Source: Planctomycetota bacterium (GTDB lineage: Bacteria > Planctomycetota > UBA8108 > UBA1146). Taken from it: a stretch of DNA of 64,000 nt. Both the position numbers and the translations under genes were made by a program. Shown piece by piece: positions 49,080 through 57,267 of the stretch. The notes beneath the pieces were generated by a model, which made no database searches, was not told the origin of the DNA, and saw only the letters and a program-made list of their open reading frames with translations. The stretch is taken from NCBI GenBank assembly GCA_014240375.1, contig JAAZXB010000004.1, positions 177,445 to 241,444 of the forward strand. The letters are read 5' to 3'. Position 1 is the first letter of the stretch; each line of letters starts with the position of its first letter.

Positions 49080-51892
49080 GGCATGACGATTCCGGCGACG
49101 CAACCGGTCATCAGCGCCGCGACCGTACCACCGACCAGTGCTCTCAATCCCAATGAGGAGAGACGCGGTCGCAAGGAAGGCTCGAGTGACGAGATTCCAC
49201 CGATCTGGATCGCCACGCTGGCAAAGTTGGCGAAGCCACAAAGGGCATAGGTGGTGATGGCGCGGGAACGATCACTGAGGGTGTCGACCCCGGAGAGTTC
49301 GATAAAGGCCACGAACTCGTTGAGCACCGTCTTCATTCCGATCAGCGAAGCGACCGCTGGCACATCTTTGAAGTCGACCCCCAGCAACCAGGCAAAGGGA
49401 TAAAAGATCCAACCGAAGACGTCTTGCAGGTTGAAGTGGGGTGATTCCGCCAGCACGGCGGGATCACTCTCGCTCACCAGATTCACCAGGGAGAGTACCC
49501 AGTAGGAGATGTGCTGGGTCAACCAGACCAGCGATGCATTGGCCAGCGCCACGATGGCCACGAATGCGATCAACATCGCGATGACATTGAGTGCCAGGAT
49601 CAACCCTTCACTGGTTCCTCGACAGGCAGCATCGAGCAGATTGGAGTCGGAGCGGTGGATCTCCAGTTTGGCTGCAGTGGGGTCACCGAGATCCTTCTTC
49701 TCGGGGATCATCAACTTGGCCGCCACCAAGGCCGCAGGCGCCGACATGAAACTGGCCGCCAGCAGGTGACCGGCATCGATTCCAAGGCTGACATACGCAG
49801 CGAATACGCTCCCCGCCACCGTCGCCATGCCGCCAGTCATCAATGCCATCACCTCGGAGTTGGTCATCGTTTTCAGATAGGGGCGGATCACCAGCGGTGC
49901 CTCGGTCTGTCCGGCGAAGATGTTGGCCGCTGCGGCGAGAGATTCAGGTCCACTGGTCTTCATCGTCATCTGCATCAGACGAGCGATCAGCCACACGACG
50001 ATCTGCAACAATCCGATGTGATAGAAGATCGCCATCAGTGCCGAGACGAAGATGATGGTTCCGAGCAAGACGATCCACAGCTGGAATCCAGCTCCGCTCA
50101 CCGACGACAGGGAGCCGAAGACCATGCCAGTCCCGACCTGGGAGAAATCGAGGATTCCCTGGAAGATCTCCTTGGCAGAGGAGGTGATGGAAGTGCCCCA
50201 ATCGGTTCGCAGGATCACCAACGCCAGCAGCAGTTGCAGCCCCACCCCCCAGTACACCGTACGCCAGCGAACTTCAGCGCGACGGGTCGAAATCGCCCAA
50301 CAGAGCGCGACCAGAACCAGCAGCCCCAGCAGGCTGCGGGCACGATCGAGCCAGTGGGCCCCCTTTCCTCCATCGGCAGACGATGAGAGATAAACCTCCT
50401 CCTGGATGGAGGCATAGATCCGATCGGCGGAGTCCGCCTGCTCCAGCGCCCGCTCGGTCGCTTCCAGCACCGACAATCCACCATCTTCCCTGGGAGCCGC
50501 CGCCAACAGATCCCAACCATCCCCGCCACTGGCAAGATAATCGTTGGTGGCGATGCGAAATTGCTGTCGATCGGTGATGGGAGTGCCCTGGAGAAGGACC
50601 TGTTCGACTTCGACCGGGCCACCGTCCGCCTCCGCCACTTGCACTCGTACGCCGTGAAAGTCGATCCCTCTGCCCTCGGTAGTGAGCGACTGGACCACCA
50701 GTTGCTTCAATTGCTTGCCGGTCAAGGTCACCACCGTCACGCGATTGCCAAAGGGCGAGATCTCGAAGAGGTCGCGGTACAGCACCTCTCCCGACGGCAA
50801 GTCGTCACGGATTCCACCATGATTGTGGAAGGAAGCAGAGACACCTGCCGCTTCCGCCATCGAATCACAGATCCAGCGACCCAGTGGCGAGGAGACCGCT
50901 CCACTCTCCTTGTGTCCCCCCCTGTGTAAAGTCACCGGAGATTCTCCCACCTTGCGATTCATCTTCTCACCGACCGTGGCATTCACAGCAGCCAGTAGAG
51001 ATTTCAATTTCGGGTCGGTCGCAATGGAGATGGCTTCGATAGCCACCACCGAGGTGGAAACAGTGACGGACTCGCCCTTGTCCTTGCGTGAGAATTCGAT
51101 GCGCCCGAGATGGCGAGTCTTGGCTCCCACCTGGGCCACCACCGTGCCATGCACTGGTTCTCTCCATGGCGGATCGACCAGGGTATGGGAGTGCCCCCCG
51201 ACGATGAGGTCGATACCCTCGACTTCTCCGGCGAGCAGTCTTTCCAGATCCACTCCGCTATGAGAGAGCACCACCAGCAGATCGGCGCCCTGTTGCCGGA
51301 GGCGATCTCTCGCCTTTCTCACCGCGTCGGCCAGCGGCGCCACCTGTAACTTTTTGCCCACCGCAGGAGCGATGATGTTGGGTGCGTCCGGTGTCAAGAT
51401 TCCGATCAACCCGACCCGGAAGCCACCGCGCTCGATGATGTGGTCGCGCAGTACCACCTGTTGAAGGCGTCCTGAAGAATCGGTCACATTCGATGCGATC
51501 ACCGGAATGGTCGTGGCATCGATCAGCTTCAGCAAGTTGTCGATGCCATAATCGAAATCGTGGTTGCCCAGGGTCGTGGCATCGAACTGGAGGCACTCCA
51601 TCGCTCGGATCATCTGAAGGCCGCCGTCGCTGGCACCTTCCGGAGTTCCCTGGAACCAGTCGCCCGCATCGAGCAGCAACACATTCTCGCTACCCACCTC
51701 GTCGCGTACCGACGAGACCAGTTGGCTCATCCCGGCCATTCCGCCACTGAGAGTCTCGCCACTTTTTCGAGGGAGCAACTGTCCATGCATGTCGTTGACG
51801 TGCAATACCACCAGATGATCATCGGCCTGGACAACAACTCCACACCAGAGACTGATCAGCACCAGCCAGACTTGAATCGATCGCAAGATCAT
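49076..51892 (-). CDS. fusion of secreted 5'-nucleotidase and CNT-family nucleoside transporter
   Basis: 938 residues from ATG 51892 (GAGGTG upstream). Residues 1-23 are a signal peptide (VWLVLISLWCGVVVQA). Residues ~26-500 are a UshA/NutA-type 5'-nucleotidase: VNDMHGQ, DAGDWFQGT, TLGNHDFDYG, SHSGVD and GGHSHT metal-site motifs, then the C-terminal substrate domain with NHGGIRDDLPSG and TNDYLASGGDGW. After a membrane helix (LLGLLVLVALCWAIS) residues ~545-938 are a concentrative nucleoside transporter: GQTEAPLVIRPY, SEVMALMTGGMATVAGS, FMSAPAALVAAKLMIPE, LNEFVAFIELS and YALCGFANFASVAIQIGG, which contain the Gln-Thr-Glu, Asn-Glu-Phe and Phe-Ala-Asn nucleoside-binding residues. The nucleotidase would face the periplasm and hand nucleosides to the attached transporter. 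No frameshift or internal stop; the fusion is real in this sequence. Confidence 0.92.
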   Translation of the reverse strand: MILRSIQVWLVLISLWCGVVVQADDHLVVLHVNDMHGQLLPRKSGETLSGGMAGMSQLVSSVRDEVGSENVLLLDAGDWFQGTPEGASDGGLQMIRAMECLQFDATTLGNHDFDYGIDNLLKLIDATTIPVIASNVTDSSGRLQQVVLRDHIIERGGFRVGLIGILTPDAPNIIAPAVGKKLQVAPLADAVRKARDRLRQQGADLLVVLSHSGVDLERLLAGEVEGIDLIVGGHSHTLVDPPWREPVHGTVVAQVGAKTRHLGRIEFSRKDKGESVTVSTSVVAIEAISIATDPKLKSLLAAVNATVGEKMNRKVGESPVTLHRGGHKESGAVSSPLGRWICDSMAEAAGVSASFHNHGGIRDDLPSGEVLYRDLFEISPFGNRVTVVTLTGKQLKQLVVQSLTTEGRGIDFHGVRVQVAEADGGPVEVEQVLLQGTPITDRQQFRIATNDYLASGGDGWDLLAAAPREDGGLSVLEATERALEQADSADRIYASIQEEVYLSSSADGGKGAHWLDRARSLLGLLVLVALCWAISTRRAEVRWRTVYWGVGLQLLLALVILRTDWGTSITSSAKEIFQGILDFSQVGTGMVFGSLSSVSGAGFQLWIVLLGTIIFVSALMAIFYHIGLLQIVVWLIARLMQMTMKTSGPESLAAAANIFAGQTEAPLVIRPYLKTMTNSEVMALMTGGMATVAGSVFAAYVSLGIDAGHLLAASFMSAPAALVAAKLMIPEKKDLGDPTAAKLEIHRSDSNLLDAACRGTSEGLILALNVIAMLIAFVAIVALANASLVWLTQHISYWVLSLVNLVSESDPAVLAESPHFNLQDVFGWIFYPFAWLLGVDFKDVPAVASLIGMKTVLNEFVAFIELSGVDTLSDRSRAITTYALCGFANFASVAIQIGGISSLEPSLRPRLSSLGLRALVGGTVAALMTGCVAGIVMP

Positions 51893-52015
51893 GCCACCTC
51901 TATTTCCACCTGGAGAATTGCTGGAGAGGATAGCGGAACAATCCTCGTCTGGACAGCGGGAGCCCTTGCAACCGCCCCCTGCTTTCATTCATGATATGAG
52001 CAAAGGAGAGTCATC

Positions 52016-53419
52016 ATGGACCCAGTGGATCTTCCCGAGCGAATCTTCAGAACCTATGACATCCGTGGCATCGTTGGAGAAGACCTGACCGAGGAGATCG
52101 TCGAAAGGATCGGACTCGGTCTGGGCCAGTTACTCTGCTCCGAGGGGAGCCGTTCTGTCGCCGTCGGCCACGATATCCGCGATTCCAGTGCACCCTTTGC
52201 CGCACGAGTCCGAGATGGTCTGCTGAAAGCGGGACTCGATGTCATCGAGGTAGGAGAGGTTCCCACTCCCTTGCTCTACTGGGCAGTCCAGCACCTGGGT
52301 GCCGATGGTGGAGTGATGATCACCGGCAGCCACAATCCGGTCGAGTACAACGGACTGAAGATCACCCGCGGTGTGATGCCGATCTGGGGGGATGAACTGC
52401 AGACCCTTCGCAACATCGCCAACGCCGCTCGTGCGGTCGAGACTCCAGGCCAGGCGACTTCCGCCGAGGTGATCCAGCCCTACATCGCAAACCGGACCGA
52501 GCGCTTCCAGTTCCCCGACGGATTCAAGGTCGCCATCGATTGCGGCAATGGCACGGCAGGACCGGTCGCCATTCCACTCTTTGAAGCACTCGGGATCGAG
52601 GTCGATGCCCTTTACCCCGAGCCAGATGGCACATTTCCCAATCACCTTCCCGATCCGGAAGTCCCTCGCTACATGAAGAACCTATGTGACAAGGTTGCGG
52701 CTGGAGATTTCCAGTGTGGCTTCGGCTTCGACGGTGACTCTGATCGAGTCGGAGTGATCGATGAGAAGGGCAGGAAGAGATCCGCGGACCATCTGCTGGT
52801 CGCCTTCGCTCGACACCTGCTCGCCCAGGTCCCAGGGGGCAAGATCATCTACGATGTCAAATGCTCCGACTACCTGCCCGAGCTGATCGAAAAGGCCGGA
52901 GGAGTACCGATACTCAGCAAGACGGGTCACTCCATCATCAAAGAAAAGATGAAGGAGACGGGAGCGATTCTCGCCGGCGAACTGTCGGGGCACATCTGCG
53001 TGAAACATGGAGGAGATGGCTTCGACGACGCCTTTTTTGCCGCCTTATTGACACTCGAGATCATCGCTTCCCAGGGCGGCCAGTGTTCCGACCTGTTCGA
53101 CGGCATCCCCGAGATGGAGGCGACCCCGGAGGTCAAGATTCCGGTCTCGGAAGCACACAAGTTCGAGGTGATCGCCGCGCTGGTGCAGCGATTTCGGGAT
53201 GATTCCTGCGGCGGCACCCTGATCGATCTCGATGGAGTCCGGCTCTCCTTCGATGATGGGTGGATGTTGATCCGTGCTTCCAATACTACGGCCAACCTGA
53301 CGGTGCGAGTCGAAGGAGTCGACAACGATGCACTGCAACGAATCGGGTCGATCGTCCGTCAGGCGCTCGAGTCACACCCGGTCGATCTCGACCAGTTGTC
53401 CGAGGCACTCCAATCCTGA
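52016..53419 (+). CDS. manB: phosphomannomutase/phosphoglucomutase
   Basis: 467 residues from an ATG at 52016 with AAGGAGA upstream. All four alpha-D-phosphohexomutase signatures are present: RTYDIRGI at the N-terminus, catalytic TGSHNPVEYNG (phosphoserine loop), metal-binding FDGDSDR, and sugar-binding GELSGH, with a final RASNTTANLTVRVEG phosphate-binding loop. Layout and length match AlgC/ManB, which interconvert hexose 6- and 1-phosphates. With manC at 35382-36578 it would supply GDP-mannose. The gene is divergent from the nucleotidase-transporter gene. Confidence 0.93.
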   Translation: MDPVDLPERIFRTYDIRGIVGEDLTEEIVERIGLGLGQLLCSEGSRSVAVGHDIRDSSAPFAARVRDGLLKAGLDVIEVGEVPTPLLYWAVQHLGADGGVMITGSHNPVEYNGLKITRGVMPIWGDELQTLRNIANAARAVETPGQATSAEVIQPYIANRTERFQFPDGFKVAIDCGNGTAGPVAIPLFEALGIEVDALYPEPDGTFPNHLPDPEVPRYMKNLCDKVAAGDFQCGFGFDGDSDRVGVIDEKGRKRSADHLLVAFARHLLAQVPGGKIIYDVKCSDYLPELIEKAGGVPILSKTGHSIIKEKMKETGAILAGELSGHICVKHGGDGFDDAFFAALLTLEIIASQGGQCSDLFDGIPEMEATPEVKIPVSEAHKFEVIAALVQRFRDDSCGGTLIDLDGVRLSFDDGWMLIRASNTTANLTVRVEGVDNDALQRIGSIVRQALESHPVDLDQLSEALQS

Positions 53420-53448
53420 CCCCGCCCCAAGGAGCAGCGGTCCCTGAA

Positions 53449-53467
53449 CCAGTTCAGCGCTGACTGG
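53449..53467 (+). terminator. near-palindrome between convergent genes
   Basis: CCAGTTCAGCGCTGACTGG is almost self-complementary (one bulged T) and is followed on the plus strand by AAGATTTATTC. It may end manB transcription and overlaps the stop of the convergent gene. Confidence 0.4.
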
Positions 53468-54461
53468 AAGATTTATTCATTCGAGCCTCTCGCCACTTCT
53501 GGAAGCACTTCCGCTGGTCGAAGAAGAGCCAGTCCCCCTGCCGGGTTCGCGCCCGGGCAGCGGATGCTTCTCGTTCGACTTGCTGACCACAGATCGGGCA
53601 GTTGACGAAAGCACTCTCCTCAAGTTTCACGCATCCAGCGGGGACATCGAACAAGGAAGCAGGCACCGATCGTCGATCCCATTGGGTGACCTTGAAGGTG
53701 AGGGGATGCGACAAAGTCGCAGTCACCACATGAATGACCCCTTCCACTGGAAGCCCTTCGATCTTCTCCAGTGCGCCCTGGACCTCGGCTCCGAAAGCAC
53801 CACTGGCGCGGTGAAACTTGGCCAGAGGAAAGGGCACCTCGAGGTCCGCGACCAGTAAATCCGTGATCAATCGATCATTTTCGTAGATCCGAACCGACCG
53901 AACCGGAAGGCCCAGTCGCTGTTCAGTGGTTTCAGACTGCTCGACGCGAATCTCCCGGATCAGTTCGCCACTCTTCGAAAGTCGCAGGTGGCTCGCCTTC
54001 AATAGCTGTTCCCGTTCTGCCGTGGGAAGATCTCGACTGCGCTGCTCCAGCTGTTTCTCCTGGATCCAGCGATCCTTCTGGATCCGCCCGAGATCGGAGC
54101 TTTCACGATAGACGGAACGGTCCGCGGAAATCTCTCTCAACAGCGGCTGATCCCCATCGAGACGCAAGATGGTGAGCAGGCCACGCTGCCGGTCTTCCAG
54201 CAGAACACGATCGGAAGCCAGCACCATCTGCTGCATCTCTGTTTCCTGGTCGGGACGACCGGGGCGTCCGGAGATTTCCTGCAAGATGATCATCGCCTCC
54301 AGGCGAGACGAGACGGTCTCCGTTTTCTGAGGAACGGGATCCATCGACACGGGATCCACCAACACGGGATCCACCAACACGGGATCCACCGACACTGGAT
54401 CCGCTGGAACAGGATCCTGCGACAGGATCGACATCCATAGCGAAAGTGCTAGCAGTTTCAT
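53454..54461 (-). CDS. protein with DPV pentapeptide repeats and C-terminal CxxC...C motif
   Basis: 335 residues; ATG at 54461 overlaps the epimerase stop (ATGA). I do not recognise the family. A short hydrophobic N-terminus (KLLALSLWMSILSQ) could be a signal peptide. It is followed by six D-P-V-x-x repeats made by a 15-bp tandem DNA repeat, then a charged, helical middle with RDLPTAEREQLLKASHL. A C-terminal segment has C-P-I-C-G...W-L-F-F-D-Q-R-K-C-F-Q-K-W, which resembles the small metal-binding TRASH/YHS type (C-x2-C...F-F-x4-C). Function unknown. It is translated last in the M29 peptidase-epimerase run. Confidence 0.65.
   Translation of the reverse strand: MKLLALSLWMSILSQDPVPADPVSVDPVLVDPVLVDPVSMDPVPQKTETVSSRLEAMIILQEISGRPGRPDQETEMQQMVLASDRVLLEDRQRGLLTILRLDGDQPLLREISADRSVYRESSDLGRIQKDRWIQEKQLEQRSRDLPTAEREQLLKASHLRLSKSGELIREIRVEQSETTEQRLGLPVRSVRIYENDRLITDLLVADLEVPFPLAKFHRASGAFGAEVQGALEKIEGLPVEGVIHVVTATLSHPLTFKVTQWDRRSVPASLFDVPAGCVKLEESAFVNCPICGQQVEREASAARARTRQGDWLFFDQRKCFQKWREARMNKSSSQR
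54336..54420. repeat. 15-bp tandem array encoding DPV repeats
   Basis: Units GGGATCCATCGACAC, GGGATCCACCAACAC (twice), GGGATCCACCGACAC, TGGATCCGCTGGAAC and a partial sixth follow head to tail; every unit carries a GGATCC. Confidence 0.95.
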
Positions 54462-55591
54462 GTGCCATTCTCCTCGGCCAGTGTTTTCCAGGAAGGCGCT
54501 GGAAACGCATCGCTGCCAGGTGACAAATCGACACCGTGACCTGATCTCTGTTCATCCAGGGTAACGGATCCCCCATCGAATTCGATCCCACCGACAAAAG
54601 GATGTTCCCGGATGAACAGCGGTGTATCGAGATCGATCCAGCGCACCCCACCGAGCCCTCGGGCCAGATGCGCAGAAAAGGACATCGAGAGCAGTGACTC
54701 GACCATTCCGCCCATCATCAGGGTGATCCCTGCGGCTGTGGCGATCTGGTGGATTCGAATCGCTTCCAGCACGCCGCACTTCTGCGTCTTGATATTGATG
54801 ACATTGGCCAGTCGGTGCTGAACGATTCGCATCGCATCGGCAGCGCTCTTGCACGATTCATCGGCGCAGATCGCCACCTGACCGAGGGCAGTCAATCGAG
54901 CCATTCCCTCCTCGTCCTCCTGGGGCACCGGTTGTTCCAGCATATCGATCGGAATTCGCTCGGCGAGAGCCTTCTCGATCAGTTGCTGCGCCTCGGCGGC
55001 CTCGAAGCCACCGTTGGCATCGAGTACCAGTCCACACCCGGGTGCCGCACGAGAGATCATTTCGAGCCGCTGCAGATCGTGATCGAGACCGTCGCGTCCC
55101 ACCTTGATCTTGAGTGTCTTGAATCCAGCGTCGCTCGCTTCCCTGGCGCATCGAGACGCGTGGTCGAGATCTCCGGCGACGATGGTCAGATCGGTGACGA
55201 GAGCAGCGTTGGCCGAGCCAACATAGCGATGGAGCGGAAGCTGCTGCAGACGAGTAAATCCATCGAACGCCGCCATCTCGAGGGCACAGAGGGCGCTCGA
55301 TGAGCCAGGAGCCGCCTCGATGGCGCTCTGCTGAATCCGATGAGAAAGGAGAGGGTCCAGTCCGATCAGGGCCGGTGCGGCTCTCGCCAGTGCCTCCAGT
55401 GCTGCGGTCCGGGTCTGACCATCGTAGGCGGGGAAGGGAGCCGCCTCGCCAAGCCCCACCGTCCCATCCGACAGTTCCATTCGCACCAGTGTCAGATCGA
55501 CCCGACTCGATTCACCACCAGAGATGGCGAATGGCTCCTTCAGTTGAAGATCGAGGGGAGCAGCCTCGATCTTGACGATGCGCCTGCTCAT
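54458..55591 (-). CDS. dipeptide epimerase-like enolase superfamily enzyme
   Basis: 377 residues. Enolase-superfamily features of the muconate-lactonising group: N-terminal capping domain (DGTVGLGEAAPFPAYDGQT), the KxK in LKIKVG, metal ligands in LVLDANGG, LEQPV and ICADES, and the second catalytic Lys in VINIKTQKCG. The end IDLDTPLF is frequent in L-Ala-D/L-Glu epimerases, which convert dipeptides from peptidoglycan. It overlaps both neighbours by 4 nt; the M29 peptidase upstream could use the products. Substrate specificity is inferred. Confidence 0.87.
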   Translation of the reverse strand: MSRRIVKIEAAPLDLQLKEPFAISGGESSRVDLTLVRMELSDGTVGLGEAAPFPAYDGQTRTAALEALARAAPALIGLDPLLSHRIQQSAIEAAPGSSSALCALEMAAFDGFTRLQQLPLHRYVGSANAALVTDLTIVAGDLDHASRCAREASDAGFKTLKIKVGRDGLDHDLQRLEMISRAAPGCGLVLDANGGFEAAEAQQLIEKALAERIPIDMLEQPVPQEDEEGMARLTALGQVAICADESCKSAADAMRIVQHRLANVINIKTQKCGVLEAIRIHQIATAAGITLMMGGMVESLLSMSFSAHLARGLGGVRWIDLDTPLFIREHPFVGGIEFDGGSVTLDEQRSGHGVDLSPGSDAFPAPSWKTLAEENGT

Positions 55592-56829
55592 TGCGATACC
55601 CAGGCCCCGTTCACCAGCAATGGCACCTCGTCACCGGAAGTGGTGACAGCGGTCACATCCACCTCCTCGTTGCTGATCATCATGTCGGTATGTGCGGTCG
55701 AAGAATTCCAACCGATCGCCTCCAACTGCTCTGGAGTCATCTCCACTCCACCTTCGAGACAGGTCTTGTAGGCATTGCCTACCGCAACATGACAGGCAGC
55801 ATTCTCATCGAGCAGGATTTCACGGAATACATGGCCGCTCTGAAACACCGGTGAATCGATCCCCACCAGAGCCACCTCGCCCAGTCGCCTCGCACCGGGA
55901 TCGCTGTCGATGTAGGAGCGGAAGGTCTCGCCCCCCTTCTGTGCGGTGAAGTCGCTCAGAACTCCATCTTTGAACTCGATTGTGAGCCCCTCCACCAGAG
56001 TCCCGTTGACCAGGAATGGTCTCGTCACCTGTACGGTGCCCTCGGTCATGCGGTAATCGGGAGTGGTAAAGACCTCTTCAGTGGGAAGGTTGGGAATGAA
56101 CTCCTGACCTCTTTGACTGATGGCGCCACCACCTTCGAAGCGAGCGGCATGCGAAAGACCAACGGTCAGATCGGTTCCAGGACCGTTGAACCGCAACCGT
56201 TCAATCTTCAGTTCATTGAGTGCTTTTCCACGACTCTTGAGCTGTCGGTTGTGCTCTTCCCATGCGCCAAGACAATCTTCCCGATCGGCCCGGACGATGG
56301 TCAGGAGTTGTTCCCAGAGTTCATCCCTGGCGGCAACTCCATCGAGATGATCGAAGATCGATTCCGCCCAACCGATGGTCGCCGCAGAGGCGACACACCA
56401 TTGCACTGCGGATCTTCCAATTCCATCATCAAAGAAGCGTGTTGCGGCCTTGTGCCCGGCGATACGACATCGATTGGTTCGATCCGCATCGAGGCCAGAA
56501 AGAGCTTCAGGATCGGAAGTACCGACCAGACGCAACATCGCTCCCTGCTCCTCCACCGCCTCATCAAAGCGAACCGGCAAACTCCGGGGAATATGGTCGA
56601 GGAACTCTTCCTGTTGCGAATGCAAGATGCGGGAGCGTTGGATCCGATCGTCTCCCAGGTCGACATGAACAAATCGTGCCCCCGCCTGGTAAGCCGCCTC
56701 CACCACCTTGATGGCGAAATCTCTCGATTCAGCGTCCGCGCCCAGATAAAGCGATTGCCCCGGCTGGATGTTGCAACCTTTTCGGATGATCAACTCGGCA
56801 TAACGTTCCAGGGCCACTTCATGGTTCAT
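55588..56829 (-). CDS. aminopeptidase T-like metallopeptidase (M29)
   Basis: 413 residues from an ATG at 56829 with GGAGG 7 nt upstream; the longer open frame runs into the tRNA-Pro gene and is false. M29 landmarks: AELIIRKGCNIQPGQSLYLG (shown by GCNIQPGQSLYLG), FNGPGTDLTVGL, NLPTEEVFTTPD, TEGTVQVTRPF, and the metal-binding C-terminus with STAHTDMMI and a nearby ISNEEVDVTA. The enzyme removes N-terminal residues from peptides in the cytoplasm. It leads a run with the dipeptide epimerase, suggesting peptide or murein-peptide recycling. Confidence 0.9.
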   Translation of the reverse strand: MNHEVALERYAELIIRKGCNIQPGQSLYLGADAESRDFAIKVVEAAYQAGARFVHVDLGDDRIQRSRILHSQQEEFLDHIPRSLPVRFDEAVEEQGAMLRLVGTSDPEALSGLDADRTNRCRIAGHKAATRFFDDGIGRSAVQWCVASAATIGWAESIFDHLDGVAARDELWEQLLTIVRADREDCLGAWEEHNRQLKSRGKALNELKIERLRFNGPGTDLTVGLSHAARFEGGGAISQRGQEFIPNLPTEEVFTTPDYRMTEGTVQVTRPFLVNGTLVEGLTIEFKDGVLSDFTAQKGGETFRSYIDSDPGARRLGEVALVGIDSPVFQSGHVFREILLDENAACHVAVGNAYKTCLEGGVEMTPEQLEAIGWNSSTAHTDMMISNEEVDVTAVTTSGDEVPLLVNGAWVSQ

Positions 56830-56954
56830 TCGGAGACCTCCACTTTCAGGATTCAGAAAAGGTAACCGATGGTCTGCCCCAGCGGGAGGATGCAGAAGAC
56901 AATGGACCAGGATGTGAAGCAGCCGTGCAGCCTTGCTGCACGGCCGAAGATTTC

Positions 56955-57031
56955 TGGTCGGGGTGAGAGGATTTGAACCTCCGGCCTCCACGTCCCGAAC
57001 GTGGCGCTCTACCAAACTGAGCCACACCCCG
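56955..57031 (-). tRNA. tRNA-Pro (anticodon CGG)
   Basis: Minus-strand cloverleaf: acceptor arms CGGGGTG/CACCCCG, D arm with GCTCAGTTTGGTAGAGC, anticodon stem CCACG/CGTGG with loop TTCGGGA (anticodon CGG), T loop TTCAAAT, discriminator A and an encoded CCA end. Confidence 0.96.
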
Positions 57032-57267
57032 ATTTGTTCATCACTGAATAGTCTCGCAACATCGGTGCCCTCGGCAGCCGATGTCGGACTGGTCAGGAAG
57101 GATACAGGGTGGTCACGAAAGGGTCAATCTGACCGTGAACTATCGCCAGGCGGAGAACACCGCTCCCGCTCGCAGTCCCACGCGTAATCAAACGCGAAGT
57201 CCCACGCATCGCTCCCCGGGACCGCGTCAATCGTCGAGAAATGCCGGTCGAGAAGAACCTATAGAGA

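Noticed and set aside
57032-57267. Direct repeat AGTCCCACGC as a regulatory array
   Set aside because: Only two imperfectly spaced copies without hairpin or neighbouring gene logic; nothing else recognisable in this 236-nt gap.
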